A stretch of 39,349 nt of DNA from Clostridiales bacterium (GTDB lineage: Bacteria; Bacillota; Clostridia; Christensenellales; Borkfalkiaceae). The notes beneath the pieces are model-generated. The model did no database searches. It was given only the letters and a program-made list of their open reading frames with translations, and had not been told where the DNA came from. The translations under genes and the position numbers were made by a program. Within the stretch, counting starts at the first letter, position 1; each line of letters starts with the position of its first letter. The stretch covers positions 1 to 39,349 of the forward strand of contig SVIY01000006.1 in assembly GCA_015069265.1 (NCBI GenBank). Reading direction: 5' to 3'. Below, piece by piece: positions 1-7,700 of this stretch.

Positions 1-47
1 TCGCTAAAGAATATATTTCTTCTTCCAAGAAATATATTCTTTAGCGA
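1..47. repeat. Perfect 21-bp inverted repeat at the contig end (fold-back)
   Basis: Bases 1-21 are the exact reverse complement of bases 27-47, separated by five bases (CTTCC). The right arm is ordinary transketolase coding sequence. The left arm supplies the last codons and the stop codon of the apparent gene. A perfect 21-bp hairpin made of coding sequence exactly at the first base of the window is best explained as an assembly or amplification chimera, not biology. Confidence 0.85.
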
Positions 48-1008
48 GTTCGGGATATTGTTCAGCGTAAGCCTTAAACATTTCCTTCCAAGCCTTTTGA
101 GCGCGTTTGCCTTTAGAAGCAAACTTCTTGCAGTGCTTGAATACTTCTTCGGGAACTTCAAACGGTTCTGACGTCCATTCGAGGTTTTTCTTTAAGGTTG
201 CAACACCTTCTTCACCGAGCGGTGCGCCGTGGCAACTTGCTTTGCCAACGAGGTGTGAGCCGTAACCGATTAAAGACTTGATAACGATGAGTGAAGGCTT
301 ATTTTTTTCTGCTTTTGCCTTCTTGATTGCGCGGTTGAGAGCGCCTATATCGTTAGCGTCCTTAACGTTGATAACTTGCCAACCCAAAGCTTCGTGACGT
401 TTACCAACGTCCTCTCTAAAGGTAATGTCGGTATCGCCTTCGATAGTGATATCGTTATCATCATATAAAACGATGAGTTTGCCGAGCTTTAATGCGCCGG
501 CGAGAGAAGCGGCTTCGTTTTCAATACCTTCTTGCATACAGCCGTCGCCACAGAGTGCGTAGGTGTAGTGGTCAACGATGGGGAAGCCTTCTTTATTGAA
601 CTTTTCAGCAAGATAAGCTTCAGCGATAGCCATACCAACTGCGTTAGCAATACCTTGTCCGAGCGGACCGGTGCTAGTTTCAACGCCGGGGCATACACCG
701 TATTCGGGGTGACCTGCCGTGCGTGAACCGAGTTGACGGAAGTTCATAATGTCTTCTTTGGTAAGACCGAAACCGAAGAGATAGTAGAGAGCGTAGTCGA
801 GCATTGAGCCGTGACCTGCGGAAAGAACGAATCTATCGCGATTGTCAAACGCCGTATCCTTCGGGTTGAAAACCATATTAGTAAAAGCGGCATAACCGAT
901 AGGTGCTGCGCCGAGGGGCAGACCGGGGTGGCCGGAGTTAGCCTTTTGGATAGCCTCTGCAGAGAGAACCCTTATGGCATTGATAGTGAGTTGCTTAACG
1001 TCTTGCAT
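4..1008 (-). CDS. tkt: Transketolase, N-terminal half (gene cut by the contig end)
   Basis: Transketolase moves two-carbon ketol units between sugar phosphates in the non-oxidative pentose phosphate pathway, using thiamine diphosphate (ThDP). Visible are the N-terminal NSGHPGLPLGAAP motif, AGHGSMLDYAL, STGPLGQG and the ThDP/Mg motif GDGCMQEG...N. The SCHGAPLGEEG and YPELAKEY segments match the linker of full-length (~660 residue) transketolases rather than split N-subunits. I start it at the ATG at 1008, preceded by AAGGAGGA; the open frame runs further upstream but without a ribosome site. The apparent stop after 334 residues lies inside the terminal fold-back repeat, so the last few residues and the stop are probably artefactual and the pyrimidine-binding and C-terminal domains are simply missing from this contig. 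Divergent from proS. Confidence 0.9.
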   Translation of the reverse strand: MQDVKQLTINAIRVLSAEAIQKANSGHPGLPLGAAPIGYAAFTNMVFNPKDTAFDNRDRFVLSAGHGSMLDYALYYLFGFGLTKEDIMNFRQLGSRTAGHPEYGVCPGVETSTGPLGQGIANAVGMAIAEAYLAEKFNKEGFPIVDHYTYALCGDGCMQEGIENEAASLAGALKLGKLIVLYDDNDITIEGDTDITFREDVGKRHEALGWQVINVKDANDIGALNRAIKKAKAEKNKPSLIVIKSLIGYGSHLVGKASCHGAPLGEEGVATLKKNLEWTSEPFEVPEEVFKHCKKFASKGKRAQKAWKEMFKAYAEQYPELAKEYISWKKKYIL

Positions 1009-1110
1009 AATATCCTCCTTAAGATTGAGTGCCGAACGCCTTATTCGAAAAATCGCGGTGTTAATTTTTAGCGATAATCGTAAAAGACAGCACGAATAAA
1101 TACAATATAT

Positions 1111-1139
1111 ATTATATAGCAACCGCAATTCTTTTTCAA
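1111..1139 (-). promoter_or_regulatory. Sigma-A-type promoter of tkt
   Basis: On the minus strand TTGAAA and TATAAT are separated by exactly 17 bases, about 100 bases upstream of the transketolase start. Confidence 0.7.
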
Positions 1140-1169
1140 GTCTTTTTCTGCAAAAATAAATAAAAAAAC

Positions 1170-1198
1170 TTGTATAATTGCGCTTGTCGTGATATAAT
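1170..1198 (+). promoter_or_regulatory. Sigma-A-type promoter of proS
   Basis: TTGTAT and TATAAT are separated by exactly 17 bases. The -10 ends 41 bases before the chosen proS start. Confidence 0.7.
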
Positions 1199-1239
1199 TA
1201 AACTATCTTATTATGGAAAACTATGCACGGAGAGACATT

Positions 1240-2670
1240 ATGAGCGAAAAACAATTCGTAAAAGAGATTGCCGACATTAATGAAAACTTTACCCAATGGT
1301 ACACCGACGTTGTTCTAAAAACCGAACTCGTCGACTACGGCCCCGTAAAAGGTACTATGGTTATTAGACCTTACGGCTATGCTATTTGGGAAAATATTCA
1401 AAAAGATATGGACAGACGCTTTAAGGAAGCAGGGTCAAAGAACGCATACTTCCCCTTGCTTATTCCTATGAGCTTTTTTACCAAGGAAGCAGAGCACGTT
1501 GAAGGCTTTGCGCCAGAAGTAGCAGTCGTTACTCACGCAGGCGGTGCAAAACTTGAAGAGCCTTTGGCAATTCGTCCGACTAGTGAAACGGTTATTGGAA
1601 CAATGTATTCAAAGTGGATTCAATCTTATCGCGACCTTCCCGTTATAATGAACCAATGGTGTAACGTTATGCGTTGGGAAAAGACCACTAGACCTTTCCT
1701 CCGCACGAGCGAATTCTTGTGGCAAGAAGGTCACACCGTTCACGCCACCGAAGAAGAGGCTATGGAAGAAACCATAAAGATGCTTAACGTTTACAAAGAC
1801 TTTATGGAAAACACCCTCGCGCTACCCGTGTTCACGGGCAGAAAGACCGAAAAGGAAAAATTTGCAGGCGCAGTCGCAACCTTTGGATTAGAGGCAATGA
1901 TGCTTGACGGCAAGAGCTTGCAGTCTGGTACTAGCCACTACCTCGGTCAAAACTTCTCTAAAGCGTTCGATATTAAATTCCTCGATAAAGATAGCACCCT
2001 AAAGCACGGCTACACTACCTCATGGGGAACTTCTACCCGTATGATTGGTGCAATAATCATGGCGCACGGCGACCAAAGAGGTTTGGTTCTTCCGCCCAAG
2101 GTTGCACCTATCCAAGTGGTTATCGTTCCTATCGCAGTGCATAAGGGCGGTGTTATCGAAAAGGCAAAAGAATTAGAAGCAATGCTCGTTAAAGCCGGTA
2201 TTCGCGCTGAAACCGATACTCGTGATATGAGCCCCGGTTGGAAGTTCAACGAGTGGGAAATGAAAGGCGTTCCCGTTCGTATAGAAATCGGTCCTAGAGA
2301 TATTGAGAATAATCAAGTTATGGTTATGAGAAGAGATACGCTCGAAAAGACTGCTGTATCTATGGATAACCTCGATAAAACTTTGGAAGAACTTTTGGAA
2401 GTTATCCAAAAAGAAATGTTTGTTAAAGCAAAAGAAAGACGCGATAAAAAAGTTGTTGAAGCCGACACTTTAGACGGAATTTTGTCTGGTGTTGAAGCGC
2501 AAAACTTCGTTAAAGCCGGTTGGTGTGGTTGCCGTGAGTGTGAAGATAAAGTAAAAGAAGTTGCATCCGCCACCGCTCGTGTAATGTGTGACGAAGAGGG
2601 TATTCCCGAAAAGTGTGCAATTTGTGGTAAACCAGCAACGCACAAGGTAATATTTGCCCGCGCCTACTAA
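1240..2670 (+). CDS. proS: Prolyl-tRNA synthetase, archaeal/eukaryal type
   Basis: Charges tRNA-Pro with proline. The 476-residue length, lack of the bacterial editing insertion, and the class II core (motif 2 region NVMRWEKTTRPFLRTSEFLWQEGHT; motif 3 region TTSWGTSTRMIGAIIMAHGDQRG) place it in the shorter archaeal/eukaryal-type ProRS group, which many Firmicutes carry. The C-terminal zinc-binding domain is present: CGCREC about 35 residues before CAIC, ending in the aromatic FARAY typical of this family. I chose the ATG at 1240 because GGAGAG lies five bases upstream; an in-frame ATG at 1213 has no ribosome site. It has its own promoter at 1170-1198. No clear terminator follows, only a repeat-rich gap. 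Confidence 0.95.
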   Translation: MSEKQFVKEIADINENFTQWYTDVVLKTELVDYGPVKGTMVIRPYGYAIWENIQKDMDRRFKEAGSKNAYFPLLIPMSFFTKEAEHVEGFAPEVAVVTHAGGAKLEEPLAIRPTSETVIGTMYSKWIQSYRDLPVIMNQWCNVMRWEKTTRPFLRTSEFLWQEGHTVHATEEEAMEETIKMLNVYKDFMENTLALPVFTGRKTEKEKFAGAVATFGLEAMMLDGKSLQSGTSHYLGQNFSKAFDIKFLDKDSTLKHGYTTSWGTSTRMIGAIIMAHGDQRGLVLPPKVAPIQVVIVPIAVHKGGVIEKAKELEAMLVKAGIRAETDTRDMSPGWKFNEWEMKGVPVRIEIGPRDIENNQVMVMRRDTLEKTAVSMDNLDKTLEELLEVIQKEMFVKAKERRDKKVVEADTLDGILSGVEAQNFVKAGWCGCRECEDKVKEVASATARVMCDEEGIPEKCAICGKPATHKVIFARAY

Positions 2671-2709
2671 ATAAAGGCTTATTTGCGTCGCATCTCTGCG
2701 TTGCACTCC

Positions 2710-2754
2710 GCGTTGCTCGTGTTACGTACAGACGTACGCGCCACGTCGCAATGC
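2710..2754. repeat. Imperfect palindrome, REP-like
   Basis: The segment opens with GCGTTGC and closes with GCAATGC. Inside, CGTG pairs with CACG, and the centre is TTACGTACAGACGTACG. Its richness in CG dinucleotides contrasts with the surrounding AT-rich DNA. It looks like an extragenic palindromic element. Confidence 0.45.
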
Positions 2755-2778
2755 TCGTGCGCCTTGACCTGCTCGCAA

Positions 2779-2813
2779 CTAACCCTTTATTATCATAATA
2801 GTTATTTGGGTTG
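2779..2813. repeat. 35-bp direct repeat, copy 1
   Basis: Identical to 2841-2875, giving a period of 62 bases. Each unit can fold as AACCC...GGGTT around an inner ATTAT-C-ATAAT. Followed by TGCGGTCGAGCCT, matched after copy 2 by CGTGGTAGAGCCT. Confidence 0.85.
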
Positions 2814-2840
2814 TGCGGTCGAGCCTAGCCTAACTCGTTT

Positions 2841-2875
2841 CTAACCCTTTATTATCATAATAGTTATTTGGGTTG
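2841..2875. repeat. 35-bp direct repeat, copy 2
   Basis: Identical to 2779-2813. The flank GAGCCTCCCC..GCTTGC..CTAA recurs at about 36.01-36.04 kb, so this belongs to an interspersed family. Confidence 0.85.
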
Positions 2876-2989
2876 CGTGGTAGAGCCTCCCCACGCTTGC
2901 AACTAAATCGTTAAAAGTATGGGGCAAAGCATTACAAAAAAGTATATTAAAGTTAATTGAGAGCAATATAGGGATATAAGGAGAATTTA

Positions 2990-3877
2990 ATGGTTGAAAT
3001 AATTAATGTTTATAGGAACATGGAAACGGGTGCTATTATAGAACAAGGGCACCCCGTGAACAACACGCTTTTAATAGTGTACGTTGCTATAATGATGCTA
3101 ATTCCCGTTGCTCTTTACGTTTTTAGAGCGATTGGGCTTTACGTTATGGCAAAGCGCGCTGGGTTAAAGTGCAAAGTAATGGCGATTTTCCCTTGTATTT
3201 GGATATACGTTGCTTGTAAACTTTGCGGAAAGCAGAGAGTTTTTGGCAGAACGTTTGAGCAAATTGCATTGCTATTCTGCATACTCTTTACTATTGCCGA
3301 AGTGCTTGCGTTCGCATACGAGTTCTTGGCGTATTTTCCAATAATTGGAAACATGATGCAAGGAAACGGAACGATATATATCTCAAACGCAGTTTTAGAT
3401 TCTGAAAAATACGTTCCGACAATCGTGTCGAGCTTATACGGAGAGGCTGGAAGATACGTTGACCCGTACGGTGGGGCGGTATATCTCATTTTGACTATCC
3501 TTTATTATCTAACCGCGGTAACCGATATTGTAAGTATAGTAATATCAGTCATAATCTACTTTAACTTGTTCAGAAAGTATTGGCCACAACATTTCATTTT
3601 GGGTTTAATACTCTCAATATTCGGACTTTTTGGTATATTCGTATTCGTCGTAAGAAAGAGAGAACCTGTAGATTACGCTAAATACGCAAGAGAAAGATAC
3701 CAAAATACGTATGGATATAATCCGTACAACCAAAACCCTTATCGCAATCCTTACAACAACCCCTATCAGAATAATCCTTATCAAAATCAACCGAAAAATA
3801 ACGGTAACGACTCGCCGTTTTCGGAATTTAAGGATAAAAAGAACGAGCCCGAAGACCCGTTTGACGAATTTAAATAG
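2990..3877 (+). CDS. Multi-pass membrane protein with NPY-repeat tail
   Basis: I do not recognise the family. The protein has 295 residues. About five hydrophobic segments cover residues 25-50, 60-80, 88-115, 165-195 and 200-220, so it is an inner-membrane protein. The cytoplasm-facing tail from about residue 235 is a low-complexity Asn/Pro/Tyr run of NPY-type repeats (NPYNQ, NPYRN, NPYNN, NPYQN). It ends with two similar acidic-aromatic motifs, SPFSEFK and DPFDEFK. The start has AAGGAG six bases upstream. It sits 21 bases before mnmE and probably shares its transcript. Tails like this are common in uncharacterised membrane proteins of gut Clostridia; a function cannot be inferred. Confidence 0.75.
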   Translation: MVEIINVYRNMETGAIIEQGHPVNNTLLIVYVAIMMLIPVALYVFRAIGLYVMAKRAGLKCKVMAIFPCIWIYVACKLCGKQRVFGRTFEQIALLFCILFTIAEVLAFAYEFLAYFPIIGNMMQGNGTIYISNAVLDSEKYVPTIVSSLYGEAGRYVDPYGGAVYLILTILYYLTAVTDIVSIVISVIIYFNLFRKYWPQHFILGLILSIFGLFGIFVFVVRKREPVDYAKYARERYQNTYGYNPYNQNPYRNPYNNPYQNNPYQNQPKNNGNDSPFSEFKDKKNEPEDPFDEFK

Positions 3878-3898
3878 AGAATAATTCTTGGAGAAATT

Positions 3899-5236
3899 AT
3901 GCCGTCAGAAAACATTGCCGCAATATCCACAGCGTTATCTGCTAGCGGAGTAGCGGTTATTAGAATTAGTGGAGACAGTCCGCTTAAAATTGCAGAGAAA
4001 ATGTTTTTGCCCGTGGGGAAAACCGCGGTCAAAGACTTCGAGCCGTATAAAATGTACGTTGGCGAAATCGTTGCCGACGGTTTTAACGACTTCGGTCTTT
4101 GCGTATATTTTAAAGGCCCTAAAAGTTTTACGGGCGAGGACGTGGTGGAATTCCACTCTCACGGCGGTATTGCTATAACCAAAGGAATTTTAAAAAAGAT
4201 ATTGTCGCTCGGTGCAAGACTTGCAAACAACGGCGAGTTCACAAAGCGCGCGTTCATGAACGGTAAACTCTCACTTTCCTCTGCAGAGGGACTTATCGAT
4301 ATGATAAATAGCGAGTCAGTATCGGGGGTTAAGGCAGGTTATTCGCTTTACCGCGAAAAACTCTGTGCCGAAGTAAACTCAATGCAAGACGAGATTACCG
4401 ACGTGCTTGCACAAATCGACGTGGATATGGACTTCCCCGAAGAAGATTTGGAGCAGAGTTCAACCGAAGCGGTGGAAAAAACGCTTAAAATAACCGTCGA
4501 GAGAATTGACAAACTCTTATCCTCTTACCGCGTGGGTAGAACGCTCGTAAACGGGGTTAAGGTGGGAATAGTCGGCAAGCCGAATACGGGCAAAAGCTCT
4601 ATTCTTAACGCGCTATTAAATTATGAAAAGGCAATCGTGTCTGACGTTGCAGGAACAACGCGCGACGTGGTTGAGGGCGCGATAGATATCGACGGAGTAA
4701 GGTTTAATTTTTCCGACACCGCAGGGATAAGAGAGAGCGACGATAAAATCGAAGCGCTTGGCGTTGGACTTTCTAAAAAAATTCTTTTAGAGAGCGACCT
4801 CTTGCTCTTCGTTATAGACGCGTCTAACCTCACCGAAGAGGACGAGGCGGTCTACCAATTAATAAAAGATAAAAACGTGCTATTTGCCGTTAACAAAACG
4901 GACAAGAGCGACTATATAGACGACAGGGCGGATATTTACGTTTCCGCAAAAGAAAAGAAAAACATAGAACAGTTAAAATCTATAATGTTCGATAAAACCG
5001 TGGGTAACGGAGTAGACCTCAACGGCGACTATCTGTGCGAGGAAAGGCATTTTGAAGCGCTATCTAGAGCAAAACAAAAATTCCTAGTTGCAATAGACAG
5101 TATCGGAAAAGTTACTCTCGATATGCTCGCAATCGACGTTAAAGACGGTTGGGACGCGCTCGGAGAAATTTCGGGCAGAACTGCAACCGAGGAGATAATA
5201 AACGACATTTTTTCCAAGTTCTGCGTGGGAAAATAA
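3899..5236 (+). CDS. mnmE: tRNA modification GTPase MnmE (TrmE)
   Basis: MnmE acts with MnmG to install the 5-carboxymethylaminomethyl group on the wobble uridine of several tRNAs. The 445 residues show the N-terminal folate-binding domain (IAAISTALSASGVAVIRISG, FTGEDVVEFHSHGG), the helical domain, and the inserted G domain: G1 GKPNTGKSS near residue 225, the potassium-loop and switch region DVAGTTRD, G3 DTAG and G4 NKTD. The canonical C-terminus FSKFCVGK is present, with the catalytic Cys. Length is normal. GGAG lies upstream of the ATG. mnmG is not in the window; here mnmE is followed by lysR (10 bases), uppP and mscL, an arrangement unlike the mnmE-mnmG pair of Bacillus. Confidence 0.96.
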   Translation: MPSENIAAISTALSASGVAVIRISGDSPLKIAEKMFLPVGKTAVKDFEPYKMYVGEIVADGFNDFGLCVYFKGPKSFTGEDVVEFHSHGGIAITKGILKKILSLGARLANNGEFTKRAFMNGKLSLSSAEGLIDMINSESVSGVKAGYSLYREKLCAEVNSMQDEITDVLAQIDVDMDFPEEDLEQSSTEAVEKTLKITVERIDKLLSSYRVGRTLVNGVKVGIVGKPNTGKSSILNALLNYEKAIVSDVAGTTRDVVEGAIDIDGVRFNFSDTAGIRESDDKIEALGVGLSKKILLESDLLLFVIDASNLTEEDEAVYQLIKDKNVLFAVNKTDKSDYIDDRADIYVSAKEKKNIEQLKSIMFDKTVGNGVDLNGDYLCEERHFEALSRAKQKFLVAIDSIGKVTLDMLAIDVKDGWDALGEISGRTATEEIINDIFSKFCVGK

Positions 5237-5246
5237 AGGGGGGAGT

Positions 5247-6134
5247 ATGGTAAATTTAGAACTATACAGAGTTTTTTACACCGTTGCAAAGTGCGGAAGC
5301 CTAACCAAAGCCGCAGAAGAACTTTTCATATCCCAACCCGCAGTTTCGCAGGCGATAAAGCAACTTGAAACGCAACTTGGCGGAAAACTTTTTAACCGCA
5401 CGCATAAGGGTATGGAACTCTCCGAAACGGGCGGAAAACAAATTTTTGCAACCGTTGAAAAGGCGCTCCGCCTATTCGACGACGCGGAGAGCAAGTACGC
5501 CGAGTTTAAGGATACGGCAACGGGCGTGGTGAGAATTTGCGCATCGGACACGGTTAGCACCCACTTTTTATTGCCTTACATAAAAGAGTATCATCAAAAA
5601 TATCCCGACGTTAACCTAATACTTCAAAACGGAACGTCGAGCGAGACCATAGAACTATTAAAAAACGACAAAGGGGACGTGGGTTTTGTAAATCTTCCTA
5701 TTGACGATAGAGATATAAACCTCTCCAACACCGTTATGCAACTGCACGACACTTTCGTTGCGAGCGACAAGTTCTCCGAATTGTTTGACGACACGGTAGA
5801 CCTTAAAAGATTACAAGACTATCCTTTGTTGATGCTTGAACTATCCACCGCGACAAGACAGGCAATAGTCAGCTTTGCGCATTCCCAAGGCGTGCATTTG
5901 CACCCCGAAATAGAACTAGCGAGCCTAGAACTTATGACAGAGCTTGCTAAAAACGGAATTGGTATTGCTTGTATTCCTAAAGAGTTCGTTAAGCACGAAC
6001 TAGAAGAAGGGAGCTTAAAAGAGATAAAGACCAATCCTGCCCTTCCGACGAGGGCGATTGGACTTGCGCTTCCAAAACACGAAAATTTGACATTTGCCGT
6101 CAAAGAGTTTATAAAACTTATAAACGAAAAATAG
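5247..6134 (+). CDS. LysR-family transcriptional regulator
   Basis: A 295-residue LysR-type regulator. The N-terminal winged helix-turn-helix is clear (residues 1-60: LYRVFYTVAKCGSLTKAAEELFISQ, then PAVSQAIKQLETQLGGKLFNR). It is followed by a linker helix and a periplasmic-binding-protein-like effector domain (from about residue 90, VRICASDTVSTHFLLPYI). The effector is not predictable from sequence. It lies 10 bases after mnmE with GGGGGGAG as ribosome site and 11 bases before uppP, so it is probably co-transcribed with them rather than divergent from its target as in the classical LysR layout. Confidence 0.9.
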   Translation: MVNLELYRVFYTVAKCGSLTKAAEELFISQPAVSQAIKQLETQLGGKLFNRTHKGMELSETGGKQIFATVEKALRLFDDAESKYAEFKDTATGVVRICASDTVSTHFLLPYIKEYHQKYPDVNLILQNGTSSETIELLKNDKGDVGFVNLPIDDRDINLSNTVMQLHDTFVASDKFSELFDDTVDLKRLQDYPLLMLELSTATRQAIVSFAHSQGVHLHPEIELASLELMTELAKNGIGIACIPKEFVKHELEEGSLKEIKTNPALPTRAIGLALPKHENLTFAVKEFIKLINEK

Positions 6135-6145
6135 GGGGAAGTTAA

Positions 6146-6925
6146 ATGGAAATTTGGGAAGCGATAATTCTCGGCGCAGTGCAAGGCTTTGCTGAATTTT
6201 TGCCCATATCTTCTAGCGGACACTTGATTTTAATGCAAAAATGGTTCGGCATTGAAGAAAACCAACTCTTTTATAGCATAATGCTCCACCTCGGCACGTT
6301 AATACCTGTGGTAATCGTGCTGTGGAAAGATATTTTAGGGCTGTTTAAGGACAGAATGAAAAGGTTTTGGTACTTGGTGCTTGCAAGTATTCCGGCAGGA
6401 GTTTTGGGCGTTATTTTTGCCCTAACTATTGATTTTGACCAACTGTTTAGCGAATATTTGTGGCTTTTATCCATACCTTTCCTCATCACCGCAGGCGAAT
6501 TGATTTTCTGCGAATGGAGAAATAAAAAATACCTTATGAACCAACCTATAAACGCAAAAACCGCTTTCATTATGGGTTGCGGTCAAGCGTTCGGTGTGTT
6601 CTCCGGCATATCTAGAAGTGGGTCTACCATAACCGCAGGAAGCATTGCAAGAGTGGACAGAAAGGAAAACGCAAACTTTGCTTTTTTAATGAGTATCCCA
6701 ATTATCCTCGCAGCCGTTGGCATGGAGGGGATAAGTTTAATCACGGGGGACGGAATAGGTAGTATTGACGTCGTTCCGCTCATTTTCGGTATGGTTACCG
6801 CAATGATTACAGGCTATATCGCAGTCAAGTTTATGCTCGGCATTATAAGAAAGGCCAACTATAAGTGGTTTAGCGTTTACCTTGTCGGTATAAGCATTGC
6901 GACGCTCGTTACGGCACTTGTTTAG
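6146..6925 (+). CDS. uppP: Undecaprenyl-diphosphatase UppP (BacA)
   Basis: Removes a phosphate from undecaprenyl pyrophosphate to recycle the lipid carrier for cell wall synthesis; also confers bacitracin tolerance. The 259-residue polytopic protein begins with the family signature AIILGAVQGFAEFLPISSSGH (residues 6-26) and has the second conserved motif FSGISRSGSTITAG. These contain the catalytic Glu-rich and Ser/Arg residues. About eight membrane segments. Start supported by GGGGGAAG. Part of the mnmE-lysR-uppP-mscL run. Confidence 0.95.
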   Translation: MEIWEAIILGAVQGFAEFLPISSSGHLILMQKWFGIEENQLFYSIMLHLGTLIPVVIVLWKDILGLFKDRMKRFWYLVLASIPAGVLGVIFALTIDFDQLFSEYLWLLSIPFLITAGELIFCEWRNKKYLMNQPINAKTAFIMGCGQAFGVFSGISRSGSTITAGSIARVDRKENANFAFLMSIPIILAAVGMEGISLITGDGIGSIDVVPLIFGMVTAMITGYIAVKFMLGIIRKANYKWFSVYLVGISIATLVTALV

Positions 6926-6960
6926 AAAAAATTAAAAATTTAATATAAGGAGAAATTCAA

Positions 6961-7563
6961 ATGAAAAAATTCTTCGGCGAATTTAAGAAGTTTATCACGC
7001 GCGGAAACGTGCTTGATATGGCAGTCGGTGTTATTGTCGGCGGTGCGTTCACAGGTATTGTTAACGGACTTTCCAACTTTATATTAAAACCGATTATTAA
7101 CTGGATACTCGCATTAATCCTTGGCGAAAAGGGATTGAGCGGTGCAATCACTTTCCTCTCTAAAGCGGAAAAGGACGGAGTTGTTGACCTAGCAAACTCT
7201 ATCTATATTGATTGGGGCGCGTTTATTAGTGCGATTATAAACTTCTTCATCATTGCTTTCGTACTCTTTGCTATCGTTAAGACCATGAACAAGATTAAAG
7301 AGGGTAACGAAAAACTCAACGCAGAAATAAAGAAAGACAAACTTACCAAAGAGCAAAAGAAAGAACTAAAGCTCGCAGGCGTAAACAGAAAGGACAAGCA
7401 AGCAGTTAAAGAATACTTTGACCGTCAAGCACAGGTTAAAGCCGAGGCTGAAGCAGAGGCAAAACGCATTGCCGATGAAAAAGCACTTGCAGACCGCCTA
7501 GCAAACCCCACTACCGAGGACCTCTTAAAACAAATCAAAGAATTACTCGAAAAGAAAGTTTAA
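6961..7563 (+). CDS. mscL: Large-conductance mechanosensitive channel, extended C-terminus
   Basis: MscL opens under membrane tension to release solutes during hypo-osmotic shock. The first 110 residues are canonical: FKKFITRGNVLDMAVGVIVGGAF, a periplasmic loop, then a second membrane helix (FISAIINFFIIAFVLFAIVKTMN). The total length of 200 residues is well above the usual 130-150. The excess is a charged, Lys/Glu/Ala-rich stretch (about residues 115-180) predicted to be helical or coiled coil, before the usual terminal motif TTEDLLKQIKELLEKK. AAGGAG precedes the start. A terminator follows directly. Confidence 0.93.
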   Translation: MKKFFGEFKKFITRGNVLDMAVGVIVGGAFTGIVNGLSNFILKPIINWILALILGEKGLSGAITFLSKAEKDGVVDLANSIYIDWGAFISAIINFFIIAFVLFAIVKTMNKIKEGNEKLNAEIKKDKLTKEQKKELKLAGVNRKDKQAVKEYFDRQAQVKAEAEAEAKRIADEKALADRLANPTTEDLLKQIKELLEKKV

Positions 7564-7574
7564 TATTAAAAACA

Positions 7575-7602
7575 AAAAGCCACCCAAACGGGTGGTTTTT
7601 TT
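7575..7602 (+). terminator. Rho-independent terminator after mscL
   Basis: CCACCC-AAAC-GGGTGG followed by seven T; the A-run before the stem may let it work on both strands. Confidence 0.85.
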
Positions 7603-7645
7603 ATAAATTGTGTGACGACAACCGAAATTTGCTTTTTTATTATAC

Positions 7646-7689
7646 TGCACAAAAATGTGCATGTCAAGTATTTTGCACAAAATTGTGCT
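7646..7689. promoter_or_regulatory. Two palindromic operator-like sites upstream of the XRE gene
   Basis: TGCACA-AAAA-TGTGCA (7646-7661) and GCACAA-AA-TTGTGC (7675-7688) have centres 28 bases apart. The second abuts an extended -10 (TGCTAAAAT, 7686-7694) just before the regulator, the expected place for self-repression. Confidence 0.65.
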
Positions 7690-7700
7690 AAAATAAAAAT

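Larger units (their letters stand above)
2671..2989. other. Intergenic gap filled by repeats
   Basis: No coding region is seen in this 319-base gap. It holds a CG-rich imperfect palindrome (2710-2754) and two identical 35-bp repeats (2779-2813, 2841-2875) with related flanks. The last ~70 bases are AT-rich and end in AAGGAG before the next gene. Confidence 0.7.

Noticed and set aside
1-1008. Naturally split transketolase N-subunit
   Set aside because: The length and linker match full-length enzymes, and the stop lies inside a fold-back artefact.
2779-2875. CRISPR-like array
   Set aside because: Only two units, with a 27-base interval that itself belongs to the repeat; no cas genes nearby.
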